Shown here: positions 30,885-39,691 of the stretch, piece after piece | How positions within the stretch are numbered: the stretch's first letter is position 1 | Layout of the letters: the number at the start of each line of letters is the position of its first letter | NCBI GenBank assembly: GCA_963575745.1 | Contig: CAUYUJ010015749.1 | Location: 693,435 to 757,434 of the forward strand | DNA length: 64,000 nt | Source: Prorocentrum cordatum | Lineage: Eukaryota > Sar > Dinophyceae > Prorocentrales > Prorocentraceae | Reading direction: 5' to 3' | Translations under genes and position numbers: made by a program | The notes under the pieces: generated by a model | Told to the model about the DNA's origin: nothing | Databases searched by the model: none | Seen by the model: the letters and a program-made list of their open reading frames with translations, nothing else

Positions 30885-30975
30885 CTGTGGGAGACGATCA
30901 ATAGAGCGGAGGCATGTTGCCAAACAGTCTCCAGATGTCAAAGCCACTGTTTTAACACATCTCAAATTCCCCACA
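30885..30975 (+). mobile_element. Family H element, right-truncated
   Basis: GGCTGTGGGAGACGATCAAT, GGCATGTTGCCAAACAGTCT and CCAGATGTCAAAG match 42519-42600. The right half is missing. Confidence 0.55.
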
Positions 30976-31194
30976 TGTTTTGTGGGGCTCTGGTTTTCTT
31001 CCCTCCCGCGCCGCACCCGCCTTCCTCACACACCCTCCCCTCCTCACCTCCTCCTCCTCTTCCTCCTTTGGCGACCCCACCCCCACACGCGCACCATACA
31101 AAGCTAGTGCAGACCTGGCGTGTTCACTCCATCATACACACAAGACGCATGCACCACATACTGGGCACCCACATTATGAGTTCACCATGCGTGC

Positions 31195-32325
31195 CATCCT
31201 CCTCACCGCAGAGGGTGCGCAGAGGGGTGGGGTTGCTATCCGTGTTAGGCTCCAACGGCGTAGCCTTTTCTCAACATCAGAGGGGGTGCATAAGGGTAGG
31301 GGCGCTGTCCCTGTCAGGCTCCCAGGGCGCGACAGGCGTGGCACTTTCTCGACGCCAGAGAGGGTGCGCAGGGGGGTTGTGGCGCTATCTGTGTCAGGCT
31401 CCCAGGGCAGGCGTGGCATCTTCTCGGGACCAGCGATGGTGTGCAAGGGGGTGGGGGCGCTATCCGTGTCAGGCTCACAGGGCGCGGCAGGCGTGGCATT
31501 TTGTCGACACCAGAGGAGGTGCATAGGGGGTGGGGGCGCTATCCGTGTCAGATTCCTAGGGCACGACAGGCGTGGCACTTTCTCGACACCAGAGAGGGTG
31601 CGAAGGGGGGTGAGGGCGCCACCCGCGTCAGGCCCCCAGGGCGCAGCAGGCGTGGAGTTGTCTCGAAACCAGAATGGGTGCGCGAGGGGGTGGGGGCGCT
31701 ATCCGTGTCAGGCTCCCAGGGCGCAGCAGGCAGGGCATTTTCTCGGCACCAGAGGGGGTGCATAGGGCCTAGGGGGTGGGGGCGCTATCCACGTCAGGCT
31801 CCCAGGGCGTGACAGGCCTGGCACTTCTCCGACACCAGAGAGGGTGCGCAGGGGGTTGGGGGCGCCATCTGTGTCAGGCTCCCAGGGCATGGCAGGCGTG
31901 GCACTTTCTCGGCACCAAGGAGGGTGCGCAAGGGGTGGGGGCGCTATCCGTGTCAGGTTCCGGGTACGCAAGGGGGCGGGGGCGCTATCCGCACCAGGCT
32001 CCCAGGGCGCGGCAGGCGTGGCATTTTGTCGACACCAGAGGGGGTGCAGAAGGGGTGGGGCCCTATCCGTGTTGATCGCCCTGGGCGTAGCATGCGTGGG
32101 ATTTTCTCGACATCAGAGGGGGTGCGCAAAGAGTGAGGGCGCTATACTTGCCAGCCGTCCAGGTCTTATCAGGCGTGGCGCTTTCTCGACCCAAATAGGG
32201 CTGCGCAGGGGGTGGTCCCGCTGTCCGTGCCGGCTCTCCAGGGCATGGCAGGCGTGGCATGTTCTCGACGCCAGGTGGGGTGCAGAAGGGGGCGGGGGCG
32301 TGGCAGTCGTGGCATTTGTCGACGC
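31195..32325 (+). repeat. 78-bp minisatellite, about 15 units
   Basis: Units of 76-81 bp: GGTGCGCAGGGGGTGGGGGC, GCTATCCGTGTCAGGCTCCC, AGGGCGCGGCAGGCGTGGCA, TTTTCTCGACACCAGAG. Starts near 31208, 31284, 31360, 31437, 31515, 31594, 31674, 31756, 31839, 31918, 32040, 32119, 32198 and 32277. One short extra unit is at about 31965. The modal length is divisible by three and no frame has regular stops, which yields long repetitive ORFs. I do not call a protein. Confidence 0.9.
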
Positions 32326-32329
32326 CAGA

Positions 32330-32490
32330 GGGAGGAGGAGGAGGAGGAGGAGGAGGAGGAGGAGGAGGAGGAGGAGGAGGAGGAGGAGGAGGGGGGGAGG
32401 AGGAGGAGTAAGAGGAGGAGGAGGAGAGGAGGAGGAGGGAGGAGGAGAGGAGGAGGGAGGAGGAGGAGGAGGAGGAGGAGGAGGAGGAGG
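32330..32490. repeat. (GGA)n tract, left arm of a giant inverted pair
   Basis: GGA triplets. The complementary (TCC)n tract begins 175 bp away at 32665. On either strand the two could pair around the GC-rich segment 32495-32660. Confidence 0.9.
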
Positions 32491-32664
32491 GGGCGCGCCA
32501 TCATCGGGCACTGTCACTGCCCTGCCTGATGCCGGCGCGGTGCAGAGCGTCGCCAAGCGCTCGCGCCCGCGTCGCAGGGCGCGGCAGGTGCAGGCTCGCA
32601 CGGCGCGGCGGCAGCGCCTCGGGCTTTCCCCTTGCCGCCCCAGTGAAGCGGCCCTCGCCTCTTC

Positions 32665-32860
32665 TTCCTCCTCCTCCTCCTCCTCCTCCTCCTCCCCCCC
32701 TCCCCCCTCCCCCCTCCTCCCTGCTCCCTCCTCCCTCCTCCCCCCCTTCCCCCTCCTCTCCCCTCCTCCCCTCCCTCCTCCTCCTCCTCCTCCTCCTCCT
32801 CCTCCTCCTCCTCCTCCTCCTCCTCCTCCTCCTCCTCCTCCTCCTCCTCCTCCTCCCCCG
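32665..32860. repeat. (TCC)n tract, right arm of the pair
   Basis: TCC triplets with CCCTCC interruptions between 32690 and 32780, then an almost perfect array to 32855. Confidence 0.9.
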
Positions 32861-33174
32861 CCCACCGCCTCGCTGCGAGCATCTGGTTCGCTTGAGGCAT
32901 CCTTGAACAAACGCCTGATTCGCTTGAGACATCCTCGACTGTTTCCCCACGCGACGTCTTCGCCGCGATGACCACCTAGCATGATCCACATTTGTTGCGC
33001 GTCAGCTATGCTGACACAGAAGTTGAAACGAAGTATGTGGGGGTCCTCGGTAGCGCAATTCAATGATGGGACTTTTGCGGTGTCCAGTGCCATGGCGCAT
33101 CCAGAAGTCTGGGGGGGAGTGCGTGGCGGTGTCGGCTTCCTCCTGCTCCACCGAACAGGCTGCGCCGGCCCCAG

Positions 33175-33225
33175 CTCGAAGCGGCCTCGGCCCTGCTCCT
33201 GCAGCCGCTGCTGCTGCGGCTTCAG
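33175..33225 (+). CDS. Exon piece (17 codons) upstream of fold-back intron
   Basis: Acceptor CGGCCCCAG, then LEAASALLLQPLLLRLQ in phase 0, ending CTTCAG at the edge of a family B fold-back element. Joined across the element to 33432 the frame continues DGIAELRDGRGLSQLAWALG, giving one helical-repeat unit. The element thus splits a formerly continuous exon. Confidence 0.5.
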
Positions 33226-33431
33226 GACTAGGGGAACAAAGAATGGCATAAACATAAAGACTCGGAGGTCCGCGAGGCTTTCTCGGATCGGCGCTGGACC
33301 CCCCCTCTCTGGCGCGCGGAGCGCTCCAGGGGCGGCGCCGGAGGCGCCGCCAGGGGGGTCCAGCGCGGATCCGAGAAATCCGCGCGGGCCTCCGAGTTTT
33401 TTGTGTTCACGTCATTCCTCGTTCCCTGAAG
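33226..33431 (+). mobile_element. Fold-back element family B, copy 5, acting as a GA-AG intron
   Basis: The arms begin GGGGAACAAAGAATGGCATA and, inverted, GGGAACGAGGAATGACGTG, then pair through CTCGGAGG(T/C)CCGCG and TCGGATC. AGGAC occurs at both edges (33224-33228 and 33430-33434). Cutting at AG|GAC on the left and TGAAG|GAC on the right restores the pre-insertion exon exactly. GA-AG introns are documented in dinoflagellates. Confidence 0.8.
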
Positions 33432-33500
33432 GACGGCATCGCAGAGCTGCGCGACGGCCGCGGCCTCTCGCAGCTGGCGTGGGCCCTGGGCAAGTTCGGC
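33432..33500 (+). CDS. Exon piece of FASTK/RAP/OPR-like protein
   Basis: Reads DGIAELRDGRGLSQLAWALG then KFG in the frame continuous with 33175-33225. GLSQLAWALGKFG matches the (L)ANxxWALAKLG helix of FASTK/RAP-type repeats. The 3' end is uncertain; a GC or GT donor is possible near AAGTTCGGC. Confidence 0.5.
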
Positions 33501-33654
33501 ACGCGGGCCCATTCCCCAGACCCCCGCGCGTCGTGGCAAGGAGCGCGACGGGCCCTTGGGGGGGCCGTCTTTTCGGCCTCCTGGGTTCTTCGCCGGGCCC
33601 CGGGAGATTGTCAACCCCAGAGATCCAAAGTATGGACAAGCATCAAGACGGACG

Positions 33655-33920
33655 TTTGTCTCAGTTTCCGGCCTCTATAAGGGGCCCTCGCCGGGCCCCG
33701 GGACCGTCACAGAACGACTCGGTATGAAAAACCGGTCCTGGGGAATGGGTCGAGACTTCCGAGGACCCCGTCTAAGACCGGGTTTTCACTACTATGTTGC
33801 ACTACTATAATACGGGAATGGGTCGAGATTGTTGAGTTTTTCAATACTATTGAAGAAATCACGACGTCGGATCTCTGGGCGCGGGGAACGGGTCGAGACC
33901 TCCGTGGGTCGACGTGGCGA
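33655..33920 (+). repeat. Dispersed repeat F, copy (with internal duplication)
   Basis: GGCCTCTATAAGGGGCCCTC, GGGCCCCGGGACCGTCACAG, GGTATGAAAAACCGGTCC. The GGGAATGGGTCGAGA block occurs twice, and the end is AATCACGACGTCGG. Confidence 0.6.
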
Positions 33921-33954
33921 CAGGAGCACGGCACCGGGGGTCCGGGTCCTCGAG

Positions 33955-34150
33955 GGAGGGGCTGCTGCACAGCCATCAACATTCGGAGCTCTTCGCGGCT
34001 TCCTCGGATCGGCACCGAGGCTCACCCGGCGGCGCCTTCGGCGCCGCCCCTGGCGCGCCAGGGAGCGGACGTCCATCGCCGATCCAGGAAAGCCGCGCGG
34101 AGCTCCGAAAGTTTATGCTTCTAGATGTCGCGTTTACCTCCCTCCACCGT
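33955..34150. mobile_element. Fold-back element family B, copy 6
   Basis: CATTCGGAGCTCTTCGCGG and CCGCGCGGAGCTCCGAAAG are the inner arms. Outer arms end in GAGGGAGG and CCTCCCTC. Here both arms carry GGAGCTC in place of the family's GGAGGTC, so the change is matched on both sides. Confidence 0.75.
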
Positions 34151-34191
34151 CCGCGCTGCTCTCTGCCCGCGCACGGCATCGACGAGTGCAG

Positions 34192-34395
34192 TCGAAGAAG
34201 GAAAAACTCCATGAACATAACGTTTGGCGCTCCGTGCGGATTTCTTAGATCCGCGCTGGGCCCCCCCCAGCGGCGCCTCTGGCGCCGCCCCCTTGCGCGC
34301 TCAGCGCCAGGGAGGGGGAGGGGTCCAGCGCAGATCCAAGCAATCCGCGCGGAGCGCCAAAAGTTTATGTGTTCATGGTGCTGTTCCTTCTTCAG
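34192..34395 (+). mobile_element. Fold-back element family B, copy 7, supplying an acceptor
   Basis: GAAGAAGGAAAAACTCCATG pairs with CATGGTGCTGTTCCTTCTTC. The inner arms read TTTGGCGCTCCGTGCGG and CGCGCGGAGCGCCAAAA. Both arms carry GGCGCTCC instead of CTCGGAGGTCC. The right edge TTCCTTCTTCAG is the acceptor of the exon at 34396. The donor cannot be fixed (GT at 34191 or GC at 34188 are options). Confidence 0.8.
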
Positions 34396-34639
34396 CGCAT
34401 GCTCCACGTGTGCCAGCAGTACCCCGCGGTCCTGGCGGAGTGCTCCGACGCGGAGCTCACGAACTCGCTGTGGGGCCTCGCCAGGCTGTACCCGGGAGCG
34501 GCCAGTGGCGTGGCGGGCTGGGTGGAGGCCGTGGGCAAAAGGGCTGCAAGCTGCTCGCAGGCAGTCCCTGCCCCCGAGGTAGCTGCGGTCGAGCGTCTGG
34601 TCAAGAGGCCTCCTCCCGACGAGCTGGGCCAGTGTTTCG
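34396..34639 (+). CDS. Exon (81 codons) of FASTK/RAP/OPR-like protein
   Basis: Reads RMLHVCQQYPAVLAECSD then AELTNSLWGLARLYPG and continues to PPPDELGQCF without a stop, ending TTCG|GTATCG at the donor. AELTNSLWGLARLYP is close to the S(x)xELxNxLWxxARL repeat of FASTK/RAP and octotricopeptide proteins. The product is probably an RNA-binding organelle protein (inference). The exon is framed by element-derived signals on both sides: a fold-back acceptor upstream and a family C donor downstream. Confidence 0.6.
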
Positions 34640-35019
34640 GTATCGTTTAACCGATCCCCATCCCCATCCCCATCCCATTCGAGACCCCCACCAGATTACC
34701 ACCCCAGTTGGGGATACACCCCTCGGAACCCGAAGGGAACGGCCTAGATCCCCATCGATCAAAGGCGTTAAAAAACGTCCCTACCCTGGTTTATGAGGCG
34801 CTGTTCGCTGAACCTCCTGTGGGCTGACAGGGTAAACCGTGCGTATCGCGCGTGCGGCGCGGCGTCCTGGCGGCTCTCTGGCCTGTGGGAGCTCCCAGGA
34901 GGTTTACTGACCACGCACTTGTAACCCAGGGTAGGGGTGTTTTTTCATTCCTCAAATCTAGGGGGGTAAATCGGCCAGTGGGGCCCAGGCCACGCCGCTG
35001 GGGATGAGGGTCGGATAAG
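34640..35019 (+). mobile_element. TIR element family C, copy 3, acting as a GT-AG intron
   Basis: Starts GTATCGTTTAACCGATCCCC and ends GGGTCGGATAAG. Using these as donor and acceptor joins the exons in frame (...GQCF-A-VLIPDQ...). It is interrupted by another TIR element at about 34754-34966, so the intron is a nested pair. Confidence 0.8.
34754..34966. mobile_element. TIR element nested inside family C copy 3
   Basis: AAAAAACGTCCCTACCCTGG and CCAGGGTAGGGGTGTTTTTT are inverted ends. A second inner pair is AACCTCCTGTGGG with CTCCCAGGAGGTT. No other copy was seen in the window. The insertion interrupts the CCCATC/GGTAAATCGG boundary found intact in copies 1 and 2. Confidence 0.75.
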
Positions 35020-35088
35020 CGGTGCTCATTCCTGACCAGCTTGCCGGGGAGCTGCCCCAGTTTCTCGAGCACGCTGCCCCCTCCAGCG
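35020..35088 (+). CDS. Exon continuing the helical-repeat protein
   Basis: After acceptor GATAAG, two bases complete the codon from 34639 and the frame reads VLIPDQLAGELPQFLEHAAP then SS, with donor AGCG|GTAGCA. No stop interrupts. The helix PDQLAGELPQFLEHA is typical of a short repeat linker. Continuity with 34396-34639 supports the family C element being spliced out. Confidence 0.5.
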
Positions 35089-35534
35089 GTAGCAACAGAA
35101 ATTCTAAACGCTTCGCGTATCCTCACCAGCCTAGGCTCGCCCGCTGCTTGTCTCTTCCGCCGTCTTTTCTCTCGTTGTCTTCCTGTCCTTTCTCTTGCGC
35201 AATTTAGGCCGTAGCTTGCGCGCTATGACTTTGACGGCGTGCGGCACCTCCGCATCGCTTGCGATCAAACAGTATCCCCACCAGCCTGTTGTGCTCATGG
35301 TCATCGTGCCGGTCTGCCAGTTCCTACGGCCTATTGGACGCTGAGCCCGTTTCTGAGCCGTGCGTTGCTCCGCAGCGGTCCGCCCTAGCTTTGCTTGGCT
35401 GTCAACTGCTTCGCGAGCCCGTGTGCCAAGAAGTGTCCCCACCAGCCCATCCGGAAACGATGTCCAGGCGAGTTGAGGTGATCAGGGAAGTGCGGGAGCA
35501 AAGAGGTGGACGGCCGAACCGTGCGAAGGAGGGA

Positions 35535-35695
35535 GGATGAGAAGGAGGAGGCTGGATGGATGGATGGATGAGGGAGTGGGAAGGAGGATGAATAGGATGA
35601 GGATGATGATGATGAGGAGGAGGAGGAGGAGGAGGAAGAAGAAGAGAAGGAGGAGGAGGAAGGAGGAGCAGGAGGAGGAGGAGGGCAAGCGCAAG
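35535..35695. repeat. Purine tract with GGAT and GATGAT runs
   Basis: GGATGGAT tetramers at 35555-35570, GATGAT near 35600, then GGA and GAA triplets. Confidence 0.85.
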
Positions 35696-35699
35696 GGCT

Positions 35700-36530
35700 A
35701 GAGGTCTCTTGGATGCCTCTCGGAGCCTTCTGGGATATCGCTTGGGCGCTTCTTGGATGCCTCTTGGGAAGTCTTGAGGGTCTCTCGGCGGTCCTGGAGG
35801 GCTCTTGGGTATCTTGGATGCCTCGGGGGGGTCTCTTGGGGCCGGTTGGGGTCCTCTTGGGGGCCTCCTGGGAGCCTCTTGGGGCCATCTTGGGGCCTCT
35901 TGGGGCCTCCTGGTCGCCTCTTGGGGCCATCTTGGAGGAGATCGATCAAACAAGAGGGGAGCTCCAATTAGCGCCCCTTCTCGGGATCTCCAAAAATCAC
36001 CCTTGGGGCGCTCTTGGGGCGCTCTTGTAGCGCTTTTGGCCGCTCTTTGGGCCGTCTTTGGGCTCTCTTTGGTCTCTTTAGGGGCCCTGTTGGCCCATCT
36101 TGGGGCCATCTTGAAGCCTCGGATGGCCATCAGAAGCGAAAAGGCGAGAGAGCAAACAATATTGATTTCATTTGGTTTGGGAAGGATGTTGGCCTCTTCG
36201 GGGCTTCCTTGGGGAGCTCTTTGGCCACTTGGAGCCGTCTTGGAACTTTCTTGGAGCATCTTGGAGCATGCTGGAAGCCATCTTGACGCATCTTGGTATA
36301 TATTGGGCAACCCTGGAGGCCATCTTGGGCTCTCTGAGGCCCTCTTGGAGCCATCTTGGGCCATATTGGACGCTCCGACCGCTCGCGAACCCCCCCGTCC
36401 AGGTCCAGGGGAGGGGGTAAGGGGGAGCGGTAAACCCCTCCCCGAAGGGGAAGAGGGAGGGGTGGAAGAGAAAACGCCCTAAACCACTTACGCCCAGAGG
36501 GCTGGTGGGATTAGCCCAGTTCTGTTTCAA
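35700..36530 (+). repeat. Long dispersed repeat M, copy 4 (most complete)
   Basis: CTTGGGGCC reiteration, linker GAGATCGATCAAACAAGAGG (35938), more reiteration, linker GAAGCGAAAAGGCGAGAGAG (36133), then reiteration to CCGCTCGCGAACC (36378), a G/C-rich block and CGCCCAGAGGGCTGGTGGGA (36491). Copy 1 has the same order, including CGCCCAGAGGGCTGGCGGCA near 4897. Confidence 0.7.
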
Positions 36531-36759
36531 GAAACCTCTGGGAACCTGGCCCATATTGTAGTGGCCTCCGGCCAGTGCCGCCGATCCGGGGTGCTACCGA
36601 TTCTGCTTGCAACGGAGGACCTCTATGTTTAAAAGAAGAGTACTCGCTCGAGACATCCTCATAATATAGAAATGTTGAACTCGCTTGGGCAACCGTCGGA
36701 TATTCGAAAGTGACGATCTCGCGTGAACAGCCAAACTCATGGGATGTCCCCTCCCGCCT

Positions 36760-37535
36760 TCGGGCCGGAATGGCGTCAGCCATGGCGTCAGCCCCCGCCC
36801 CCCCCCCGACTTCTCCCTCCCGGGCCTGAATGGCGTCAGCCATGGCGTCAGGACTCCTTCCCCCCCCCGCCAGATCCCCCTCCCGGGCCTGAATGGCGTC
36901 AGCCATGACGTCAGCTCCCCCCACCGCTCCCCCCGACTTCCTCCCCTGGGCAGCCCCCCCCCCCCCTCTCCTGCCCATGGCCCCCCCCCCCCCCCCCCCC
37001 CCGTCCTCCCGGGCCTGAATGCGTCAGCCCTCCCCCCCCCCTCCTCCTCCCCCCTCCTCCCTCCGGGGCCTGAATGGCGTCAGCCCCCTTCCCGACAGGC
37101 CCCCCCCAGAGCGGGCCCCCCCCCCCTCGTCCCTTCCGGGCGAATGGCGTCGGCCACCCCCCCTTCTCCCTCCTCCCCATATTTCCAAGGCCACCCCTGC
37201 CCTCCCGGCCTGAATGGCCGTCAGTCCCCCCCCCCACATTCCCCTCCTCCGGGCCTGTATGGCGTCAGCCCCTCCCCCCCCCGACAGAGGAAAGCCCCCC
37301 CACGCCTCCTCCCTCCCACACCTGAATGGCCTCAGCCCCCCCCCTCCCCCTCCTCTCCCTTTGGGGGCTGAATGGCGTCAGCCCCCCCCGCCCCCGACCA
37401 GAACAGAGCGAAGCCTTCCCCCCCCCCTCCTCCTTCCCGGGCCTGAATGGCCTCAGCCCCCCCCCCTCCTCCTTCCCGGGCCTGAATGGCGTCAGCCCCC
37501 CACCCCCCATCCTTTCCGGGCCTGAATGGCGAGGA
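36760..37535 (+). repeat. GGCCTGAATGGCGTCAGCC satellite, ~13 units with C-rich spacers
   Basis: A conserved core of about 19 bp recurs at roughly 36764, 36817, 36879, 37009, 37066, 37135, 37206, 37249, 37320, 37359, 37438, 37477 and 37515. Cores are separated by 20-100 bp of C/T-rich sequence. The core is far better conserved than the spacers. Frames through it are low-complexity. Confidence 0.9.
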
Positions 37536-37599
37536 GAGAGGCTCTGTCAGAAAAAAGGAAGGAGATTTCTCGGAGAGGTGAGGTCTGTCCTGGAGGGGG

Positions 37600-37800
37600 G
37601 GTCTGTCGGAGTGTCCGAGTGTGAGGGGGCTCTGTGAGAGCGTGGGGGGTCTGTAGGAGAGAAACGGAAGAGCGGAAAGGGATATGTCGGAGAAGGGGGG
37701 GGGTCCTGGAGGGGGAGGGTCTGCAGCAGAGAAAAAGGAAGAGCAGAAAGGGATATGTCGGAAGGGGGGGGTCTGTCGGAGGGGTCAGAGAAGAAGATTC
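37600..37800 (+). repeat. ~70-90-bp direct duplication (GGGATATGTCGGA)
   Basis: AGCGGAAAGGGATATGTCGG (37671) and AGCAGAAAGGGATATGTCGG (37742) begin two near-identical blocks. GGTCTGTCGGAG-type pieces occur before and after. Confidence 0.8.
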
Positions 37801-37817
37801 CCCTCGGAGAGAGGGAA

Positions 37818-37836
37818 AAGTGTGTGTGTGTGTGTT

Positions 37837-37870
<34 letters not shown>

Positions 37871-38069
37871 TGTGAGTGTGTGTGTGTGTGTGTGCGTGTG
37901 TGCGTGTGTGCGTGTGTGCGTGTGTGCGTGTGTGCGTGTGTGCGTGTGTGCGTGCGTGCGTGTGTGCGTNNNNNNNNNNNNNNNNNNNNNNNNNNNNNNN
38001 NNNNNNNNNNNNNNNNNNNNNNNNNNNNNNNNNNNNNNNNNNNNNNNNNNNNNNNNNNNNNNNNNNNNN
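37818..38069. repeat. (TG)n/(TGCG)n array running into a 100-N assembly gap
   Basis: TGTGTGTT, TG and TGTGTGCG arrays fill 37818-37969. Positions 37970-38069 are exactly 100 N, a conventional placeholder for a gap of unknown size. The true array length and the joined flanks are not established. Confidence 0.95.
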
Positions 38070-38599
38070 GGGGAGGAGGAGCAGGAGGAGGCGGAGGAGG
38101 AGGAGGAGGAGGAAAAGGTACGGATACCGCTACCCTTCCTCCACGTCGCCGTTTCGAATCTCCCGGCCGTGCCCTCGTCGCCACGACTGGACTCGCCGCG
38201 ACATGCTGGTCAGAGCGCACCCCTCGAGAGGTCCGAGGATGATAGCGATGTCGCTGCTGTGCGGCGTCCCCACAGCTGGGGGAGCTCCGTAGACGTGCTA
38301 ACGGTGTGTCAGCTAACAGCGATGTGGGAAAACCAAGTGTAGGAAGGCGTGGTGTGTGGCCAAACCAATCGTAGGAGTTCGTGTTTTCCTACAACTCGCT
38401 GCGTCGTTTTCGCCCGACACAGTAGCACGTAGCACATTTGAACTGTAGGAAAGTATGGTTCGTGATGTCCTACAAGTTGTTCTGCGCGAGCTCGGTGTCA
38501 CAAACATCGGATTCCCAACATCGCCGTCAATCAGCATCGCCGTCAGCGCGGCCTTGAGAGTTGCGGTCCTTGCCTCGGAGACGAAGAATTGGCGCAGCC

Positions 38600-38735
38600 C
38601 CGAATGTTTGCAGGTCCGCGCGGGTTTCTGGGATCGGCGCTTGACTCCCTCCCTGGCGAGCGGAGCTCGCCAGGGAGGGAGCCCAGCGCCGAGCCAGGAA
38701 GGCCGAGCGGGCCTCCGAATGATTGCGCGCATGCC
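38600..38735. mobile_element. Fold-back element family B, copy 8
   Basis: GCAGGTCCGCGCGGGTTTCT and GGCCGAGCGGGCCTCCGAAT are the arms. The centre CTCCCTCCCTGGCGAGC / GCTCGCCAGGGAGGGAG is a near-perfect palindrome of about 40 bp. Confidence 0.75.
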
Positions 38736-38761
38736 TTTTTTTGAAGCTGATTCTCCAGGAG

Positions 38762-39190
38762 GTTGAGGAGGAAGAGGAGGAGGGAAAGGGGGAGGGGAGG
38801 GGAGGAGGAGGAAGGAGGAGGAGGAGGAGGAGGAGGAGGAGGAGCGGAGGAGGGGAGGGAGCGGAGAGGAGGATGGAGGAGGAGGAGGAGGAGGAGGAGG
38901 AGGAACGGGGAGGAGGAAGGAGGGGAGGAGGAGGAGAGGAGGAGGGGGAGGAGGAGGAGGAGGAGGAGGAGGAGGAGGCGGAGGAAGGAGGAGGAGGAGG
39001 AGGGGAGGAGGAGGAGGAGGAGGGAGGAGAGGAGGAAGGAGGGGGAAGGCTGGAAGGGGAGGAGGAGGAGGAGGAGGAGGAGGAGGAGGAGGAGGAGGAG
39101 TAGGAGGAGGAGGAGCAGGAGGAGGGGAAGGGGGAGGAGGAGGAGGAGGAGGAGGAGGAGGAGGAGGAGGAGAAGGAGGAGGAGGAGGAT
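38762..39190. repeat. (GGA)n tract, longest in the window (~430 bp)
   Basis: Mostly GGA with GGAGGGA and GGAGGC variants. It ends at GGATCCATGGATTTGG. Confidence 0.95.
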
Positions 39191-39503
39191 CCATGGATTT
39201 GGCGACCAATCCATGGATCGCTAGTCCATGTATGTTTGCGCGCCCCCGATCATGGGAGAGGACTCCTCGGGCCCCCTGCGAGTCCCCCCGCTTGGGCCTC
39301 TCCTGGGCCCCTTCCTACAGGGGGCCCTCTTGATCGGGCCCCCTCTGGGGAATGCCGCCTCGGGGCCCCCGTCGGGGGGGCTCTGCTGGGCCGGGAGGGG
39401 CCGGCCTGAGGGGGGCCTCAGCGGGCCGCCTGGGGTGTGCAGAAAACCCGACGGGCGATAACGTGCATCGAACAAGAAAGCGGCATTTGCGGGCAATCTT
39501 TCT

Positions 39504-39680
39504 ATCCATATCCAGGGCGTCTTGGACGTTCGTGGAAGGGGCGCCGCAAGGCCGAGGCGCACTGGATATGGATAACATTCGAGCCTCTAGTAGGGGCCTG
39601 ATTTTAATCCATATCCAGTGCGCCTCGGCTTTCTGGGGAAGGGAGTCCGAAACCCCAAGCTGCAGTGGATATGGACACAA
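39504..39680. repeat. Perfect 23-bp inverted repeat within an ATCCATATCCAG array
   Basis: GCCGAGGCGCACTGGATATG plus GAT (39551-39573) is an exact complement of 39607-39629. Additional half-sites ATCCATATCCAG (about 39504) and CAGTGGATATGG (about 39664) flank it in matching orientation, making an outer, shorter stem. Confidence 0.85.
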
Positions 39681-39691
39681 GTTTTGCCCTC

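Noticed and set aside
31844-32971. A 375-codon frame through the 78-bp repeat and the GGA/TCC pair
   Set aside because: Repeat translation. Unit lengths vary out of threes, so a conserved coding repeat is unlikely.
37532-37640. Possible gene start after the satellite
   Set aside because: The frame is short, purine-rich and followed by duplicated GGGATATGTCGG blocks. There are no splice signals or known motifs.
39080-39190. Considered a CRISPR-like or regularly spaced array in the GGA/TCC and satellite regions
   Set aside because: There are no unique equal-length spacers between conserved repeats. These are microsatellites, or arrays with low-complexity spacers, in a eukaryote.
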